A DNA stretch of 64,000 bases from Paeniroseomonas aquatica (GTDB lineage: Bacteria; Pseudomonadota; Alphaproteobacteria; Acetobacterales; Acetobacteraceae), in the NCBI RefSeq assembly GCF_030409335.1, contig NZ_JAUFPN010000015.1, forward strand, positions 1-64,000, written 5' to 3'. Below the pieces are notes generated by a model that did no database searches, had not been told where the DNA came from, and saw nothing but the letters and a program-made list of their open reading frames with translations. The position numbers and the translations under genes were made by a program. Each line of letters begins with the position of its first letter. The stretch's first letter is position 1. Shown here piece by piece: positions 1 through 8,700 of this stretch.

Positions 1-1
1 T

Positions 2-517
2 GCTGCCCGCGAGCAGTTCGAGTTGCTGCGTGAGCGCCAGACCCAGATCCGAGAATTGCGAGCCGACCTGGCTCGTAGATCGACGATCGAGCGGCCGCGT
101 ATCGCCAATTTTGATGTCCTATGGGCACGCCAGGCCCGGCGACCAGACCCAGATAAGTTCGTGACCCTCGACCGCGACGTAGCAGAGGCGCGCAAGAACT
201 TATCCGCAGCGAAGGTGTCCGGCGTCGATAAACAAACCTTGGTTGGCCTGCAGACCGCAGTCGACGTGACCGAGTACCAGGTCCGCCGCGCAGAGCTGGC
301 GGCCCGGAGTGGAGAGGCCTGGGAGAAATTCCGCCAGGTCCAAGCCCTCGCTCAGCCTATGTTGACTGAGCTCAAGCGGCTCGAGGACAGCGTCCTGGCT
401 GAACACGAGGCGTCACTGACGACAGCGCTTGAGGGAAGCAACACCCGACCGGATCGAGTTTACCGGGCAGCGCCAGAACCGGATCATCTTCACGCGGCGC
501 CCAGCCCTTCGATGTAA
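2..517 (+). CDS. Coiled-coil-rich protein, 5' end outside window
   Basis: The frame is open from base 2, so the gene probably begins upstream; the first internal start-like codon is a TTG at 23. The visible 164 residues are rich in Arg, Glu, Ala and Leu with long predicted helices, typical of a coiled coil. No catalytic motif is visible and I do not recognise a family. It lies upstream of the DsbC-like gene of the transfer region, so it may be the tail of a backbone protein, but that is inference from position only. Confidence 0.5.
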   Translation, partial: AAREQFELLRERQTQIRELRADLARRSTIERPRIANFDVLWARQARRPDPDKFVTLDRDVAEARKNLSAAKVSGVDKQTLVGLQTAVDVTEYQVRRAELAARSGEAWEKFRQVQALAQPMLTELKRLEDSVLAEHEASLTTALEGSNTRPDRVYRAAPEPDHLHAAPSPSM

Positions 518-597
518 TCGCCGGGTATTAAGCCGCGCTGCATCCCGAAGCCACTGTGGAGCAGTGTCGATGGGTGGTGTGAGGGCGGGAGGGCTCC

Positions 598-637
598 ATT
601 CGCGCCAGCAGGTCTCACAGTCCTCATTTTAGAGGAG
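598..637 (+). promoter_or_regulatory. Transfer-regulon motif plus RBS hairpin (dsbC-like gene)
   Basis: ATTCGCGCC lies at 598-606, 38 bases before the ATG at 644. TCCTC (621-625) pairs with GAGGA (632-636), and the GAGGAG Shine-Dalgarno is in the 3' arm. This is one of about fifteen copies of the motif in the tra backbone. Confidence 0.6.
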
Positions 638-643
638 TGGACG

Positions 644-1933
644 ATGCGACGGATTCTACTTCTGGCAACCACAATCTTGGCTGCACCAATGATGGGTGCT
701 GTTGCTCAGACCTGTAGCTTGGATGCCGCAGCAGCGCCGGTGGATCAAACTCCGGTTGTAGCAGCCGCGGTGCAAACGCCCCGTATCAGTGATGAGGAGA
801 TCAGGAGCCATCAGGTCCTGCGTCGTCTCGCCAGCCGGGGCGCGATCCTTCGAGACCTCGGCAGCGAACATGGCGTGCGGGGCATCCTGGCACAGGCCCC
901 CGGCGGCGAGGCGCAAACCTTCTACCTGCTGCCTGATGGGATGGGGGTGGTGGCAGGAATGCTCTGGGATGTGACGAACCCGGACCGCAACGCATGGGAT
1001 GCCACCAGCCGGCAAGTCCGGCCATTCCTGCCGGCAGTGCGGGTGCAGGATAGGGGGCCAGCTCTCCAAGCCAGGGGGGCAGCGCTGCCACCTCTGACCG
1101 GGGTAGACGATACCGTTCGCCCAATCAGTGGGGGGGCGGTCACCGAGAGTCCAGTCCTCACGTATCTGGCGAGCGAGGGCGCCGCGCTGTCAGACATCGG
1201 TTTGGACCATGGCGTCCGAGCAGTCTTCGGCAGGACGCCAACCCAATTCCAGACGTACTATGTGACCCCTGATGGCCGAGCCGTCATCACCGGCATCTTG
1301 TGGGACCTGACGGCGGCAGACCCTGGTAGGCGCAATGTGACGCTACGGCAGACGCGGTCCATTCCCGGTGTGGTTCCGACAGTAGCGATCGGAACACAGG
1401 CTGCGGCAGCACTGCAGCAGCAGGGGCAACCGGCCGTGGAGGTCGAAAGGGTGCAGGCGGTTGACGGTCTTTCGCTGCTCGCAAATGCCCATGTTGGCGT
1501 CGTTGGCCAGGCAGGAGCGCCGATCGTCTATATGGTCTTCGATCCTCTCTGCCCATATTCGGTCAGAGGAATGGATGAGCTGCGGCCGGCGATCGCTGCC
1601 GGCCAGTTGCAGATTGCACTGCTGCCAGTGGCAGGGCTCGATAACCACAACAACGGGCAGAGCACGCTGGCCGCGCGCTCTCTCCTCTCTGTGCCCCCCG
1701 AGGACATGGCCGATGCGTGGACAAAGGTCGTTCAGGCGACCCGGCGTCGGCAGTCATTTGGGATTGGGATCCTGACAGGATCGGATGTGCAGTTGCAGGA
1801 TAACAAATCCATTGCGGTAAGCCTGGGCGTTGAATCCTTCCCCACCTTCGTCTGGCGTCAGCCAGACGGCACTGCTGGCACGTTCGTAGGCTCGGGCGGT
1901 GTTCAGCAGATCCTGCGGGCGGTAGGGCGCTGA
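644..1933 (+). CDS. Periplasmic DsbC/DsbG-like thiol protein with duplicated N-terminal domain
   Basis: A signal peptide (about residues 1-22, ending AVAQT) predicts periplasmic location. Two similar segments follow, about residues 60-125 and 180-245. Each has the pattern L..G..L.DLG..HGVR, then Y..PDG, then G.LWD, which resembles the DsbC/DsbG dimerisation domain present twice. The C-terminal third is thioredoxin-like, with CPYS in place of the usual CPYC and a cis-Pro loop (SFPTF). Loss of the second Cys argues against a normal dithiol oxidoreductase or isomerase and suggests a monothiol or chaperone role. IncI plasmids carry a DsbC-like TrbB in the same kind of locus, so a job in folding secretion-channel proteins is likely. 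Start chosen at the ATG behind GAGGAG. Confidence 0.8.
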   Translation: MRRILLLATTILAAPMMGAVAQTCSLDAAAAPVDQTPVVAAAVQTPRISDEEIRSHQVLRRLASRGAILRDLGSEHGVRGILAQAPGGEAQTFYLLPDGMGVVAGMLWDVTNPDRNAWDATSRQVRPFLPAVRVQDRGPALQARGAALPPLTGVDDTVRPISGGAVTESPVLTYLASEGAALSDIGLDHGVRAVFGRTPTQFQTYYVTPDGRAVITGILWDLTAADPGRRNVTLRQTRSIPGVVPTVAIGTQAAAALQQQGQPAVEVERVQAVDGLSLLANAHVGVVGQAGAPIVYMVFDPLCPYSVRGMDELRPAIAAGQLQIALLPVAGLDNHNNGQSTLAARSLLSVPPEDMADAWTKVVQATRRRQSFGIGILTGSDVQLQDNKSIAVSLGVESFPTFVWRQPDGTAGTFVGSGGVQQILRAVGR

Positions 1934-1938
1934 CTGCG

Positions 1939-2508
1939 ATGAGCGACCTACCAGCGGCCTTCCGGCCCAAAAGCGGATTTTGGGGGCAAGCGACCAGGCC
2001 AATCGTGGCGGTCGCGCGCTACAGCTACCAATGTGCTAACCCGCGAGCGATCGCAGCGGGCGCAAGAGACATCCAGTCGCTTTGGACACTGGTGCGCCAA
2101 AAGCGTCCGGAGGCCATGCGTATTATCACGACTGGTGGCGGGGAGTTCGACGTCGCCGCAACCGCGATGCTGCACAAGATGCAGGAGCAGGAAGTCGAAC
2201 GGCGGTTGCACGCCACTCTCTGGCGGAGTGGCTGGACAGCGCGGTTTTGCCTCGCAACAGCCTTGGGAGCCCTGGTTGGTTGGATCGGATTGATCATCAG
2301 TGGGCAGAGCATGGGCGGCTTGCAATCGGCCGCCCTCCTCGTTCTCGTTCTGACCGTCCTCACCCTGAAAACCGCCGAGCATTCCCATCGGAATTGGCAA
2401 ATCCGGCGGCGGCGGATGGGCACGATGGGCGAATTTCTGCTTACGGACGAAGCGTGGTGGCCGACGACGCGAGCGCGACCGTCGACCGACAGCCAGGCGG
2501 CGCCGTAG
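1939..2508 (+). CDS. Two-TM inner-membrane protein of the transfer region
   Basis: 189 aa, starting 5 bases after the DsbC-like stop and so co-transcribed with it. Two adjacent hydrophobic stretches at about residues 100-135 (ATALGALVGWIGLII and AALLVLVLTVLTL) form a helical hairpin. The N-terminal half is soluble and the tail is basic (RRRR). IncI tra loci have a small membrane protein (TraX) near TraY. I cannot assign it by sequence and leave it unnamed. Confidence 0.6.
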   Translation: MSDLPAAFRPKSGFWGQATRPIVAVARYSYQCANPRAIAAGARDIQSLWTLVRQKRPEAMRIITTGGGEFDVAATAMLHKMQEQEVERRLHATLWRSGWTARFCLATALGALVGWIGLIISGQSMGGLQSAALLVLVLTVLTLKTAEHSHRNWQIRRRRMGTMGEFLLTDEAWWPTTRARPSTDSQAAP

Positions 2509-2591
2509 TGCAAAGATCCCGACCGCGTCTCCCTGGGCCGGTCGTTGGTCGGCGGGGGCCAGCAGCGGCCCCGCCATACCTTACTCGCGTC

Positions 2592-2852
2592 TTAGAACGT
2601 ACCCGCGGGCCGTCCATAGGGGCTGCCTGAGAGGTTATGGCTGCCGGGACGGAACACGGTTCCGTCCCGGTCAAACACGCTTGGTCGCCACCGCGCGTTG
2701 GCTGAGCCGACAGCCGCGTAGGGGTCGTAAAACGGGTTGGCGATGGGCCTGGCCGAGACATTGCCGTAGTCGGCGGCCGCACGAAGGTTGCCGCGATGCT
2801 CACACCCCGGCAGGGCCAGAAGGCCAAGGGCTACTAAGATAGTCACTCGCAT
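2592..2852 (-). CDS. Small lipoprotein of the transfer region
   Basis: 86 aa with a lipoprotein signal: a hydrophobic run then lipobox ALPGC, Cys at about residue 17. The mature part is short, Pro/Arg/Tyr-rich, with no recognisable domain. It has its own copy of the transfer-regulon motif 44 bases upstream, so it is a separate transcription unit downstream of the dotA operon. Probably an outer-membrane-anchored accessory of the T4SS; inference from context. Confidence 0.65.
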   Translation of the reverse strand: MRVTILVALGLLALPGCEHRGNLRAAADYGNVSARPIANPFYDPYAAVGSANARWRPSVFDRDGTVFRPGSHNLSGSPYGRPAGTF

Positions 2853-2854
2853 CT

Positions 2855-2904
2855 AACTCTCCATAACTGATCCTGGAAGAAGGATCAGCTATGGCGGCGC
2901 GAAC
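2855..2904 (-). promoter_or_regulatory. Transfer-regulon motif plus long hairpin (lipoprotein gene)
   Basis: GTTCGCGCC on the minus strand at 2904-2896. A strong inverted repeat lies between it and the gene: CCATA-a-CTGATCCT (2861-2874) against AGGATCAG-c-TATGG (2881-2894), 13 of 14 positions paired. The GGAGAG ribosome-binding site (2855-2860) touches the hairpin's outer end. Confidence 0.65.
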
Positions 2905-2907
2905 GGA

Positions 2908-3351
2908 TCAGTTCGTCTGACGCAGAGCGTCACGCTTCGAGAGCTCGGTCGTAGCCCGGAGGATAGCCTCGTGTACCGACAGCTCTTGCCTCAGATCCGA
3001 GACCTGGACCTCTAACTCTATGGCTCGGCTGTGGTACTGCCGGGCGCTAGTCTCCCAACCTGTAGCCAAGGCCTCAGCCCTGGCCAGGCGCTCCTCCAGA
3101 GCCTGCCGATCAGCTGCAGCCTGCTGGAGATGCTGCGCAGCCTCCTGCAGCATACCCTCGGCGATAGTCAGTTGCGCGTCGAGGTGCCGTGCCGAAGCCT
3201 CCCATTCGGCAGCATGCTGCTGCCAAGATGCTACGGTGCAAGCGGTCCGGCGGTTCTGCCGGAGACGCTGGAAGTGAAGGACGGTTTCCTGGGTGTGCGC
3301 GGCGCTCTTCGCCGCGGTGTTCCCAAGAATCCATCCTGTCATGAAACTCAT
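2908..3351 (-). CDS. Coiled-coil protein downstream of dotA
   Basis: 147 aa. Starts 3 bases from the dotA stop codon, so it belongs to the dotA operon. A short N-terminal hydrophobic segment (MSFMTGWILGNTAAK) is followed by about 110 residues of heptad-like Ala/Leu/Glu/Gln/Arg sequence, a long coiled coil. Not recognised as a named family. Position suggests an accessory of the DotA/TraY channel component. Confidence 0.65.
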   Translation of the reverse strand: MSFMTGWILGNTAAKSAAHTQETVLHFQRLRQNRRTACTVASWQQHAAEWEASARHLDAQLTIAEGMLQEAAQHLQQAAADRQALEERLARAEALATGWETSARQYHSRAIELEVQVSDLRQELSVHEAILRATTELSKRDALRQTN

Positions 3352-3353
3352 GG

Positions 3354-5675
3354 CTAGCTGTCCTTGGCCGGGGGAGAGGAAGGCGGCGGAGGCACAATAT
3401 CAGAGGATGCGGCTACTGTCCGATCCAGAGCAAATGGCCCCTTAGAAGTTCCCTCCGGCGCCGGCATCGCAGGCGAAGTGGCATCTCCTCCTTCTTGCAC
3501 CGCAGACTTGGCCATCGTCGCCACGCTCGTCTTGATAGATTCGAGGCTCGTGGCCATCCCGGCCAAGCCCATCTGCTGAGCAACAGAGTCCATGTCGACC
3601 CGATTTGCCGGCGCGATGCCAGCCAGCTTGACGATATGGTGGGGCGCCAGGCTGATCAGGCGAAAAGCCTGGGTGGTAGTGACGATGTGCATGACGACGA
3701 AGCAGCACATCAGCAGGACAACGCCGAGCAGGTTGCCAACAAACCAGCCATTGCTGAGGGCGAAGCTGGCGACGACGCCGAAGCTCCTGGCCAGGACCCA
3801 GGAGCCGACGCCATAGATTACGTAGCCCAGGAACAGGCCGATGAGCATCAATGCTGGCCGCAAAAGGATGTTGAAAATAAGCGCATAGCCCTCGAACCCG
3901 CGCCCGTGCAGTCCTTCACCGCGATAAGTCAGGTGAGCAAACATCCAAAGGGGAACTGCGATCACCGCCTCGATCACCAGAATCAACCACCCCAGGACCC
4001 CGGCGTACCAGAAAAAATAGGGCATTAGGGGCAGCAGGAAAGCCAAGATCAGGCCGGGGATCAGTAGCGCCATGAGCCCGTAGAAAATGGGCGTGGCGAG
4101 GAATTGCATTGTCAGGTACCCGGCCGCTGTCGCTGCCGCCCCGCTGAAATTGAAGGTTAGCACGTTGACTGCCATCGTGCCCGCAGCCCCGGTAGTCGAC
4201 GCCAGGATGCTCGCCATGCCGAGCGCGCTGAGCGAGATGAGAATCAGCCGGTGGCCGAGCTGGATCTGCGCCGCGAAGGGATCCTGCCAGATCTGGGATG
4301 CTGGCGCGGTCACGGTGATGAAGGCATTGAGGACCCGCTCATTGATCCGCAGACTGCGGACCACACGCTCCAGGGTAGTGGCGCCGTCATCACCCGGGGT
4401 CGCACCGACGAACAGATCAGAGCTACCGCCAGGCACGTCGAGGCCATCAACCGTTTGGACGTAGTTGTTGAGCCGGTCGCGCCAGGTCAGCGCGGCATGC
4501 ACAAAGGGTGCGAGATCGGCCGAAAGATTGGGCCCAAGTCCGGCATAGGTGGGAGCGGTCACCGATGGCAGGGCTGACAACAGGCTGAGCGTTGAGCCAT
4601 TGAGCCGCATCATTTCGAGCGCATAGGAACCAGCCGACCACCAGCCCAACGCTGACAGCCGGTCCATGCTTCCCTGCACGGCAATTGCGCCGGTGCGGGC
4701 ACTGTCGGCCGAGACGGCACCGCGGAGCTTGCTGACAATCTCTGTGGCGGTGCTTGTCAGCTGTTGCGTGTAGGCATTGGTTGCGGTGATCAACACCGCC
4801 TGCATTGGCGCCAGGGAGGCGGCCTGCCTGCTCCGCCAGAAATTCGCCGCTACTTGCTCGATCTGGGGCCGGATGTTTTGCTCAAGCACGTTGGTGAGGA
4901 TCTGACGCTGTCGATCCGACATATCAACGCTCACCCCCATGATGTTGGCGCCAGCCGTCTCCGTGGGTTGGCGGACGGTCACTGTGCCGCAGACCGGGGC
5001 GCTGGTCTCATTGCCTGGAGCCAGGGAGTAGGACCAGGAGACATAGCCACCCATGGACCGGAGCCCGCCGGTTGACGGCGTAGGCACGGGCACCATGCGG
5101 GGATTATTGGTGGCCAGATTGATCAAGGCACGGCACAGCTCGTTGTGCATCAGCCCCGACACGATCGTTTTAGTCCCGGGGACCATGGGCGTAGCGATGG
5201 GCACGGCGTCCGGCCCAATGCCCTTAACTGCCGCAGCATATAGGGTACGGGTAATGCCAATAGAGGCCAAGCCGGATTGGACGACCAACTGTGCTCCGGT
5301 GGAGGTGCCGACGTCGGCGTGGGGATACATCATGATGGCTGCGATCGGGATGCGGACGGCGGCAAGCCAGGACGTTTTTTCGTCCAAAACCACACCCTTT
5401 TCGCCGGCGGCAAACATGGCCACGAGCGTCTGATAGATGATCAGTGTCATGGCAATGATGCCGACCGTCGCGGAGAACAGACCCATCAGAATGCCGATGA
5501 TTGTTCTCTGATTGGCGATCCCCTGGCCTGAGTTGGTCAGGAAGAGGTCGCGCAACACCTGAGCCAAAACGTCGTCGCCAGGGTCGAAGGCGGCCCAAGT
5601 GAGGTCGAAGGGGCCAGCCGAAGCAACGGATGGGATGGCCAGGAGTAAACCGGCCAGGGCTAGTTTCGGCATCAT
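3354..5675 (-). CDS. dotA: DotA/TraY family integral membrane protein of the T4SS
   Basis: 773 aa. Signal-like N-terminus, a TM at about residues 60-90, a large periplasmic domain (about 110-460), then a cluster of hydrophobic helices around residues 470-690 and a Pro/Ser-rich tail. This topology and the phrases around FLLPLMPYFFWYAG and VIEAVIAVPLWMFAHL are typical of DotA/TraY. DotA-family proteins are essential polytopic inner-membrane parts of Dot/Icm and IncI conjugation systems. The two ATGs at 5675 and 5672 are adjacent; 5675 used. It has its own motif and hairpin. Confidence 0.92.
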   Translation of the reverse strand: MMPKLALAGLLLAIPSVASAGPFDLTWAAFDPGDDVLAQVLRDLFLTNSGQGIANQRTIIGILMGLFSATVGIIAMTLIIYQTLVAMFAAGEKGVVLDEKTSWLAAVRIPIAAIMMYPHADVGTSTGAQLVVQSGLASIGITRTLYAAAVKGIGPDAVPIATPMVPGTKTIVSGLMHNELCRALINLATNNPRMVPVPTPSTGGLRSMGGYVSWSYSLAPGNETSAPVCGTVTVRQPTETAGANIMGVSVDMSDRQRQILTNVLEQNIRPQIEQVAANFWRSRQAASLAPMQAVLITATNAYTQQLTSTATEIVSKLRGAVSADSARTGAIAVQGSMDRLSALGWWSAGSYALEMMRLNGSTLSLLSALPSVTAPTYAGLGPNLSADLAPFVHAALTWRDRLNNYVQTVDGLDVPGGSSDLFVGATPGDDGATTLERVVRSLRINERVLNAFITVTAPASQIWQDPFAAQIQLGHRLILISLSALGMASILASTTGAAGTMAVNVLTFNFSGAAATAAGYLTMQFLATPIFYGLMALLIPGLILAFLLPLMPYFFWYAGVLGWLILVIEAVIAVPLWMFAHLTYRGEGLHGRGFEGYALIFNILLRPALMLIGLFLGYVIYGVGSWVLARSFGVVASFALSNGWFVGNLLGVVLLMCCFVVMHIVTTTQAFRLISLAPHHIVKLAGIAPANRVDMDSVAQQMGLAGMATSLESIKTSVATMAKSAVQEGGDATSPAMPAPEGTSKGPFALDRTVAASSDIVPPPPSSPPAKDS

Positions 5676-5680
5676 AAGAA

Positions 5681-5726
5681 AGCACCCTCAAGGTTTCCCC
5701 TGAGGGTGCTCTGCGCTGGCGCGAAT
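5681..5726 (-). promoter_or_regulatory. Transfer-regulon motif plus perfect hairpin (dotA)
   Basis: ATTCGCGCC on the minus strand at 5726-5718, 43 bases from the dotA ATG. A perfect 10-base inverted repeat AGCACCCTCA (5681-5690) / TGAGGGTGCT (5701-5710) with a 10-base loop follows. The only SD-like run (GAGGGT) is inside its 3' arm, so ribosome access should depend on hairpin melting. Confidence 0.7.
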
Positions 5727-5736
5727 AGACTGCGGT

Positions 5737-8700
5737 TTACGGGGTGGGGGAGGGTGACGGGCCGGAGGAGGCACCGACCGATGCCCGGACGGAGTTGACC
5801 GTGCTGGCAACCTTTTCGATAGCTCGGCGGAAGAACTCGGCCAGACGCTGCGCCATCTCCTCGAGGTGGGATTTTCCAGCCTCGACGCCGGGGAGTTTGG
5901 AGGCCTCCTCGCCGATCATCGCATCCGTCCGATCGAACCCGGCAGTCCGCGAGCCGTCTAGCCCGCGGGCGACTTGATCCATGGCAACCCGCTCCCGCGC
6001 CGCAGCATACGTGCCGATCGCGGAGGTCGTGGCTTGGTAGGCTCTGGCGAACTCCGGCCGGGCCATCATGGCCGTGAACTCGGACCGGAGCGCCTCGTGC
6101 CGCCCGCCAGCACGCATCTCAGACATCACAGCCTGCATGCCGCCCGGTTCGGAAGCTGCGACGGCCTCCAGCTTTGAATAGAGCTCACGGGCAGGGCCCG
6201 CGCTGAACCGACGTACGGCATCCATGGCAGCCCGAGCCCCTTGCTCCGCCGTGCTGATGAGGCGGTCCGTTTTAGAATCCGCTAGGAGGGTGCCGAACTG
6301 GCCGAGACGCTGTGCCAGGCCGACTGAGTTTGTCTCCCAAGGCGCAGGACCGGATCGCTCAGCTGGACCCTGCGGCAGGAAGCGCGAGAACAGAGTGCCG
6401 CCAGGATTAGCTCCGGCGGCGCGACCTGCCACAGCCGCGGCCGCGGGCATCGCGGCGGCCGGAGGAACCTGGCCCTGCAGGCCCGCGGCTGGCGGAACAT
6501 GGTGGCCAGGGCCTGGGGAGGGGATAGTGTGCCGGGTGGCGGCCAGAGCCTCCGGAGCCGTGTCTGTGCTGCCCGTCTGCTGCGCAACAGATGGGGGTAC
6601 CTCAGTTGCGGGAGTAATCGCCGCAGGGGAAGGGGGCGCCACTTCGGCCGGCTTGGATCCGGTGGCTTTGGTGGCCTCCTGCACTGCGACGGCAGCCTGG
6701 TCCAGTCCGGCTGGAATGGGCGGGCCGAACATCTCCGCAGTGCCAGTAGGTGGGGGTGCGGTCGGGCTGGTCGTCGCGGCGGCAGAGGTATCAGCCGCAG
6801 GCGCCTTGCCCGTCTTGTAATCGGCGACGGCCATCTGCAGGGCGGTGACGCGCTCCTCGGCGGCAGGGCACTCCTGCGCGGAGCCCATATGCCGGAGCAG
6901 ATCGGCACCATCGCGGATAGTCTGCACGAGGTGCTGGCTACCAATCGTCGAGGTGACTGCCATGAGGTCAGCCATGCGGGTGTTGGTCAGGCCCGGCGCA
7001 ATCATGGCGAGGTCAGTCATCTCCTGGCGGATGGCAGGGGGTAAGTCCAGTTTGAAGCCAGTCCGTTCGGCATCCTGGACGGCGTAGGCGACCCTGGCTC
7101 TGAACTCGGGGTTGCTGGCCAGCTCTGGCATCTGGGTGACGTTCGCACCCAGCAGATTGAGAATCTTTGCGGCCTTGATCGGGACGTCAGGTGCGCCACT
7201 GACCTGCTCTGTGATCTTCTGCAAAACGTCGTGCATTGGAAAGTCCTTTGGTACCGCCTGCTCTGGCGCATTCGGGGCAGGCGAGGGAGTGGTGGGAGGT
7301 GACGCCGCCACGGCGCCGGGCACGGCCGCGCCCTTTGCAGAGGAGGGCAGGTGTTGGAGGACTGCATCATCGCTCAGTTGGCTGACGGCTGACTGAGCCA
7401 AATCCAGAGCGCGGTATGGCGAGAGGCCCATGACGTTCTCACCATCCGCCACCATTGCTGCGACTAGACGCTGACGCGGTGTCGGCTCAAAGGCAGCGGG
7501 TACGGCGGACTGAGACGCTGTCGCCGCCGGTGCCTGAGCATCAAAGAGCACGCTGTCGGGCATTAGCACGTTGTCCTTTCTGGCTATGTTTCGCAGACCG
7601 TTGAGCAGTGCGGCGCCGATCTCCTCCGCGGTGCTGACTGTGCCCGCGCGACGGTGCCGGTCATTCCAGTCCGAACCCTCGGATGGATCGACGAACTGCG
7701 GTAAAATCGGGATGGAGCCGACGATACGCTGCAGGTGCCGCGCCATGGCGGCGCCGGCGTTCTGCTTGCCGGCCACGTCGTTGTCGGCAGCGTCCAGCAG
7801 GAGCTGGTCGGGATGCCGCTGCCGCCAAGCGGTCATCACCGCCTCTTTGTTGCCGACATCCCAGCAGACGACGACAGGCAAACCGGTGCAGACGTTGAAA
7901 CTCTTGCCGGTTGCCCAGCCTTCGGCAAAGGCCACGGGGCGGGTTGGGTCACTGGCATCGCCGATGACCATGTAAGTGCCCTCTTTGAGCACCCCAGCCG
8001 GGAACATCTTGTTTCCTTGCACCGGAAACTTGAGCTCCCGCCACTTCTCGCCGCCGTCGGGAGCGATGCGCTGCACACCCACCATCTCTCCGGTTGGCGT
8101 CCGCATTGGCGCAAGCAGGTTGCCGTAGCGGTCTAACCGCAGCTCGTCCGGCGAGACCTGCTTCGAAGCGGCATAAGGGTGGTCAGCAGGAGCCGGTTTC
8201 GATCGCTCCCACTCCGCACGAGACTTAACCGCGACCTCGCGCTGCTTGGCAGCAATCTCTTGTTGCCGCCGGACGTCAGCTGCGGCTGCTTCCACAAGCG
8301 CGGCAGCCTGGCGCTCTTGGTACTGCCGGCGATCGGCATCCGATAATGGCCGAGCCAAATCCGGGGCAGGGCGGTTGAGATGGGAGCGTGCCCAATCGAT
8401 AGCTGCCGGCAAAGAGCCGACCTGCGCCACGACGAAATCGAACAGGCTGCCGCCTTGGCCGGCGCCCTTGTCGTGCCACAGCCCGGTGTCGAGGGAGACT
8501 GAAAGCCCACCCCGAGGGTAGTAGCGGACATTGCGTGGTCCACGGAACGTCGGCTCCTGCCGCAGCAGGGCAGTGACGACCTTTTCGGGATTGCGCCGTA
8601 ACTCATCTTTCAGCTCGTAGAGGTCGTTGCGGAGGATCTCCGCGCGATCAGCGCGTCGCTCCGCATTTGTACGGTAGGATCCGTCCGGCATCGGGGTCAC
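5737..8700 (-). CDS. Large Toprim (primase-like) plasmid protein
   Basis: 987 aa, GTG start overlapping the previous gene's stop (GTGA). About residues 30-110 resemble the DNA-binding front part of plasmid primases (YYPRGGLSVSLDTGLWHDKG and GGSLFDFV). About residues 245-330 form a Toprim domain (AFAEGWATGKSF and then LLLDAADNDVAGKQNAG, with acidic metal-binding residues). The C-terminal 600 residues are Ala/Pro-rich linker and helices without a recognised domain. Conjugative plasmids often carry such primases to prime the transferred strand in the recipient. IncI plasmids use Sog for this, to which this protein is not obviously similar. Confidence 0.75.
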   Translation of the reverse strand: MTPMPDGSYRTNAERRADRAEILRNDLYELKDELRRNPEKVVTALLRQEPTFRGPRNVRYYPRGGLSVSLDTGLWHDKGAGQGGSLFDFVVAQVGSLPAAIDWARSHLNRPAPDLARPLSDADRRQYQERQAAALVEAAAADVRRQQEIAAKQREVAVKSRAEWERSKPAPADHPYAASKQVSPDELRLDRYGNLLAPMRTPTGEMVGVQRIAPDGGEKWRELKFPVQGNKMFPAGVLKEGTYMVIGDASDPTRPVAFAEGWATGKSFNVCTGLPVVVCWDVGNKEAVMTAWRQRHPDQLLLDAADNDVAGKQNAGAAMARHLQRIVGSIPILPQFVDPSEGSDWNDRHRRAGTVSTAEEIGAALLNGLRNIARKDNVLMPDSVLFDAQAPAATASQSAVPAAFEPTPRQRLVAAMVADGENVMGLSPYRALDLAQSAVSQLSDDAVLQHLPSSAKGAAVPGAVAASPPTTPSPAPNAPEQAVPKDFPMHDVLQKITEQVSGAPDVPIKAAKILNLLGANVTQMPELASNPEFRARVAYAVQDAERTGFKLDLPPAIRQEMTDLAMIAPGLTNTRMADLMAVTSTIGSQHLVQTIRDGADLLRHMGSAQECPAAEERVTALQMAVADYKTGKAPAADTSAAATTSPTAPPPTGTAEMFGPPIPAGLDQAAVAVQEATKATGSKPAEVAPPSPAAITPATEVPPSVAQQTGSTDTAPEALAATRHTIPSPGPGHHVPPAAGLQGQVPPAAAMPAAAAVAGRAAGANPGGTLFSRFLPQGPAERSGPAPWETNSVGLAQRLGQFGTLLADSKTDRLISTAEQGARAAMDAVRRFSAGPARELYSKLEAVAASEPGGMQAVMSEMRAGGRHEALRSEFTAMMARPEFARAYQATTSAIGTYAAARERVAMDQVARGLDGSRTAGFDRTDAMIGEEASKLPGVEAGKSHLEEMAQRLAEFFRRAIEKVASTVNSVRASVGASSGPSPSPTP

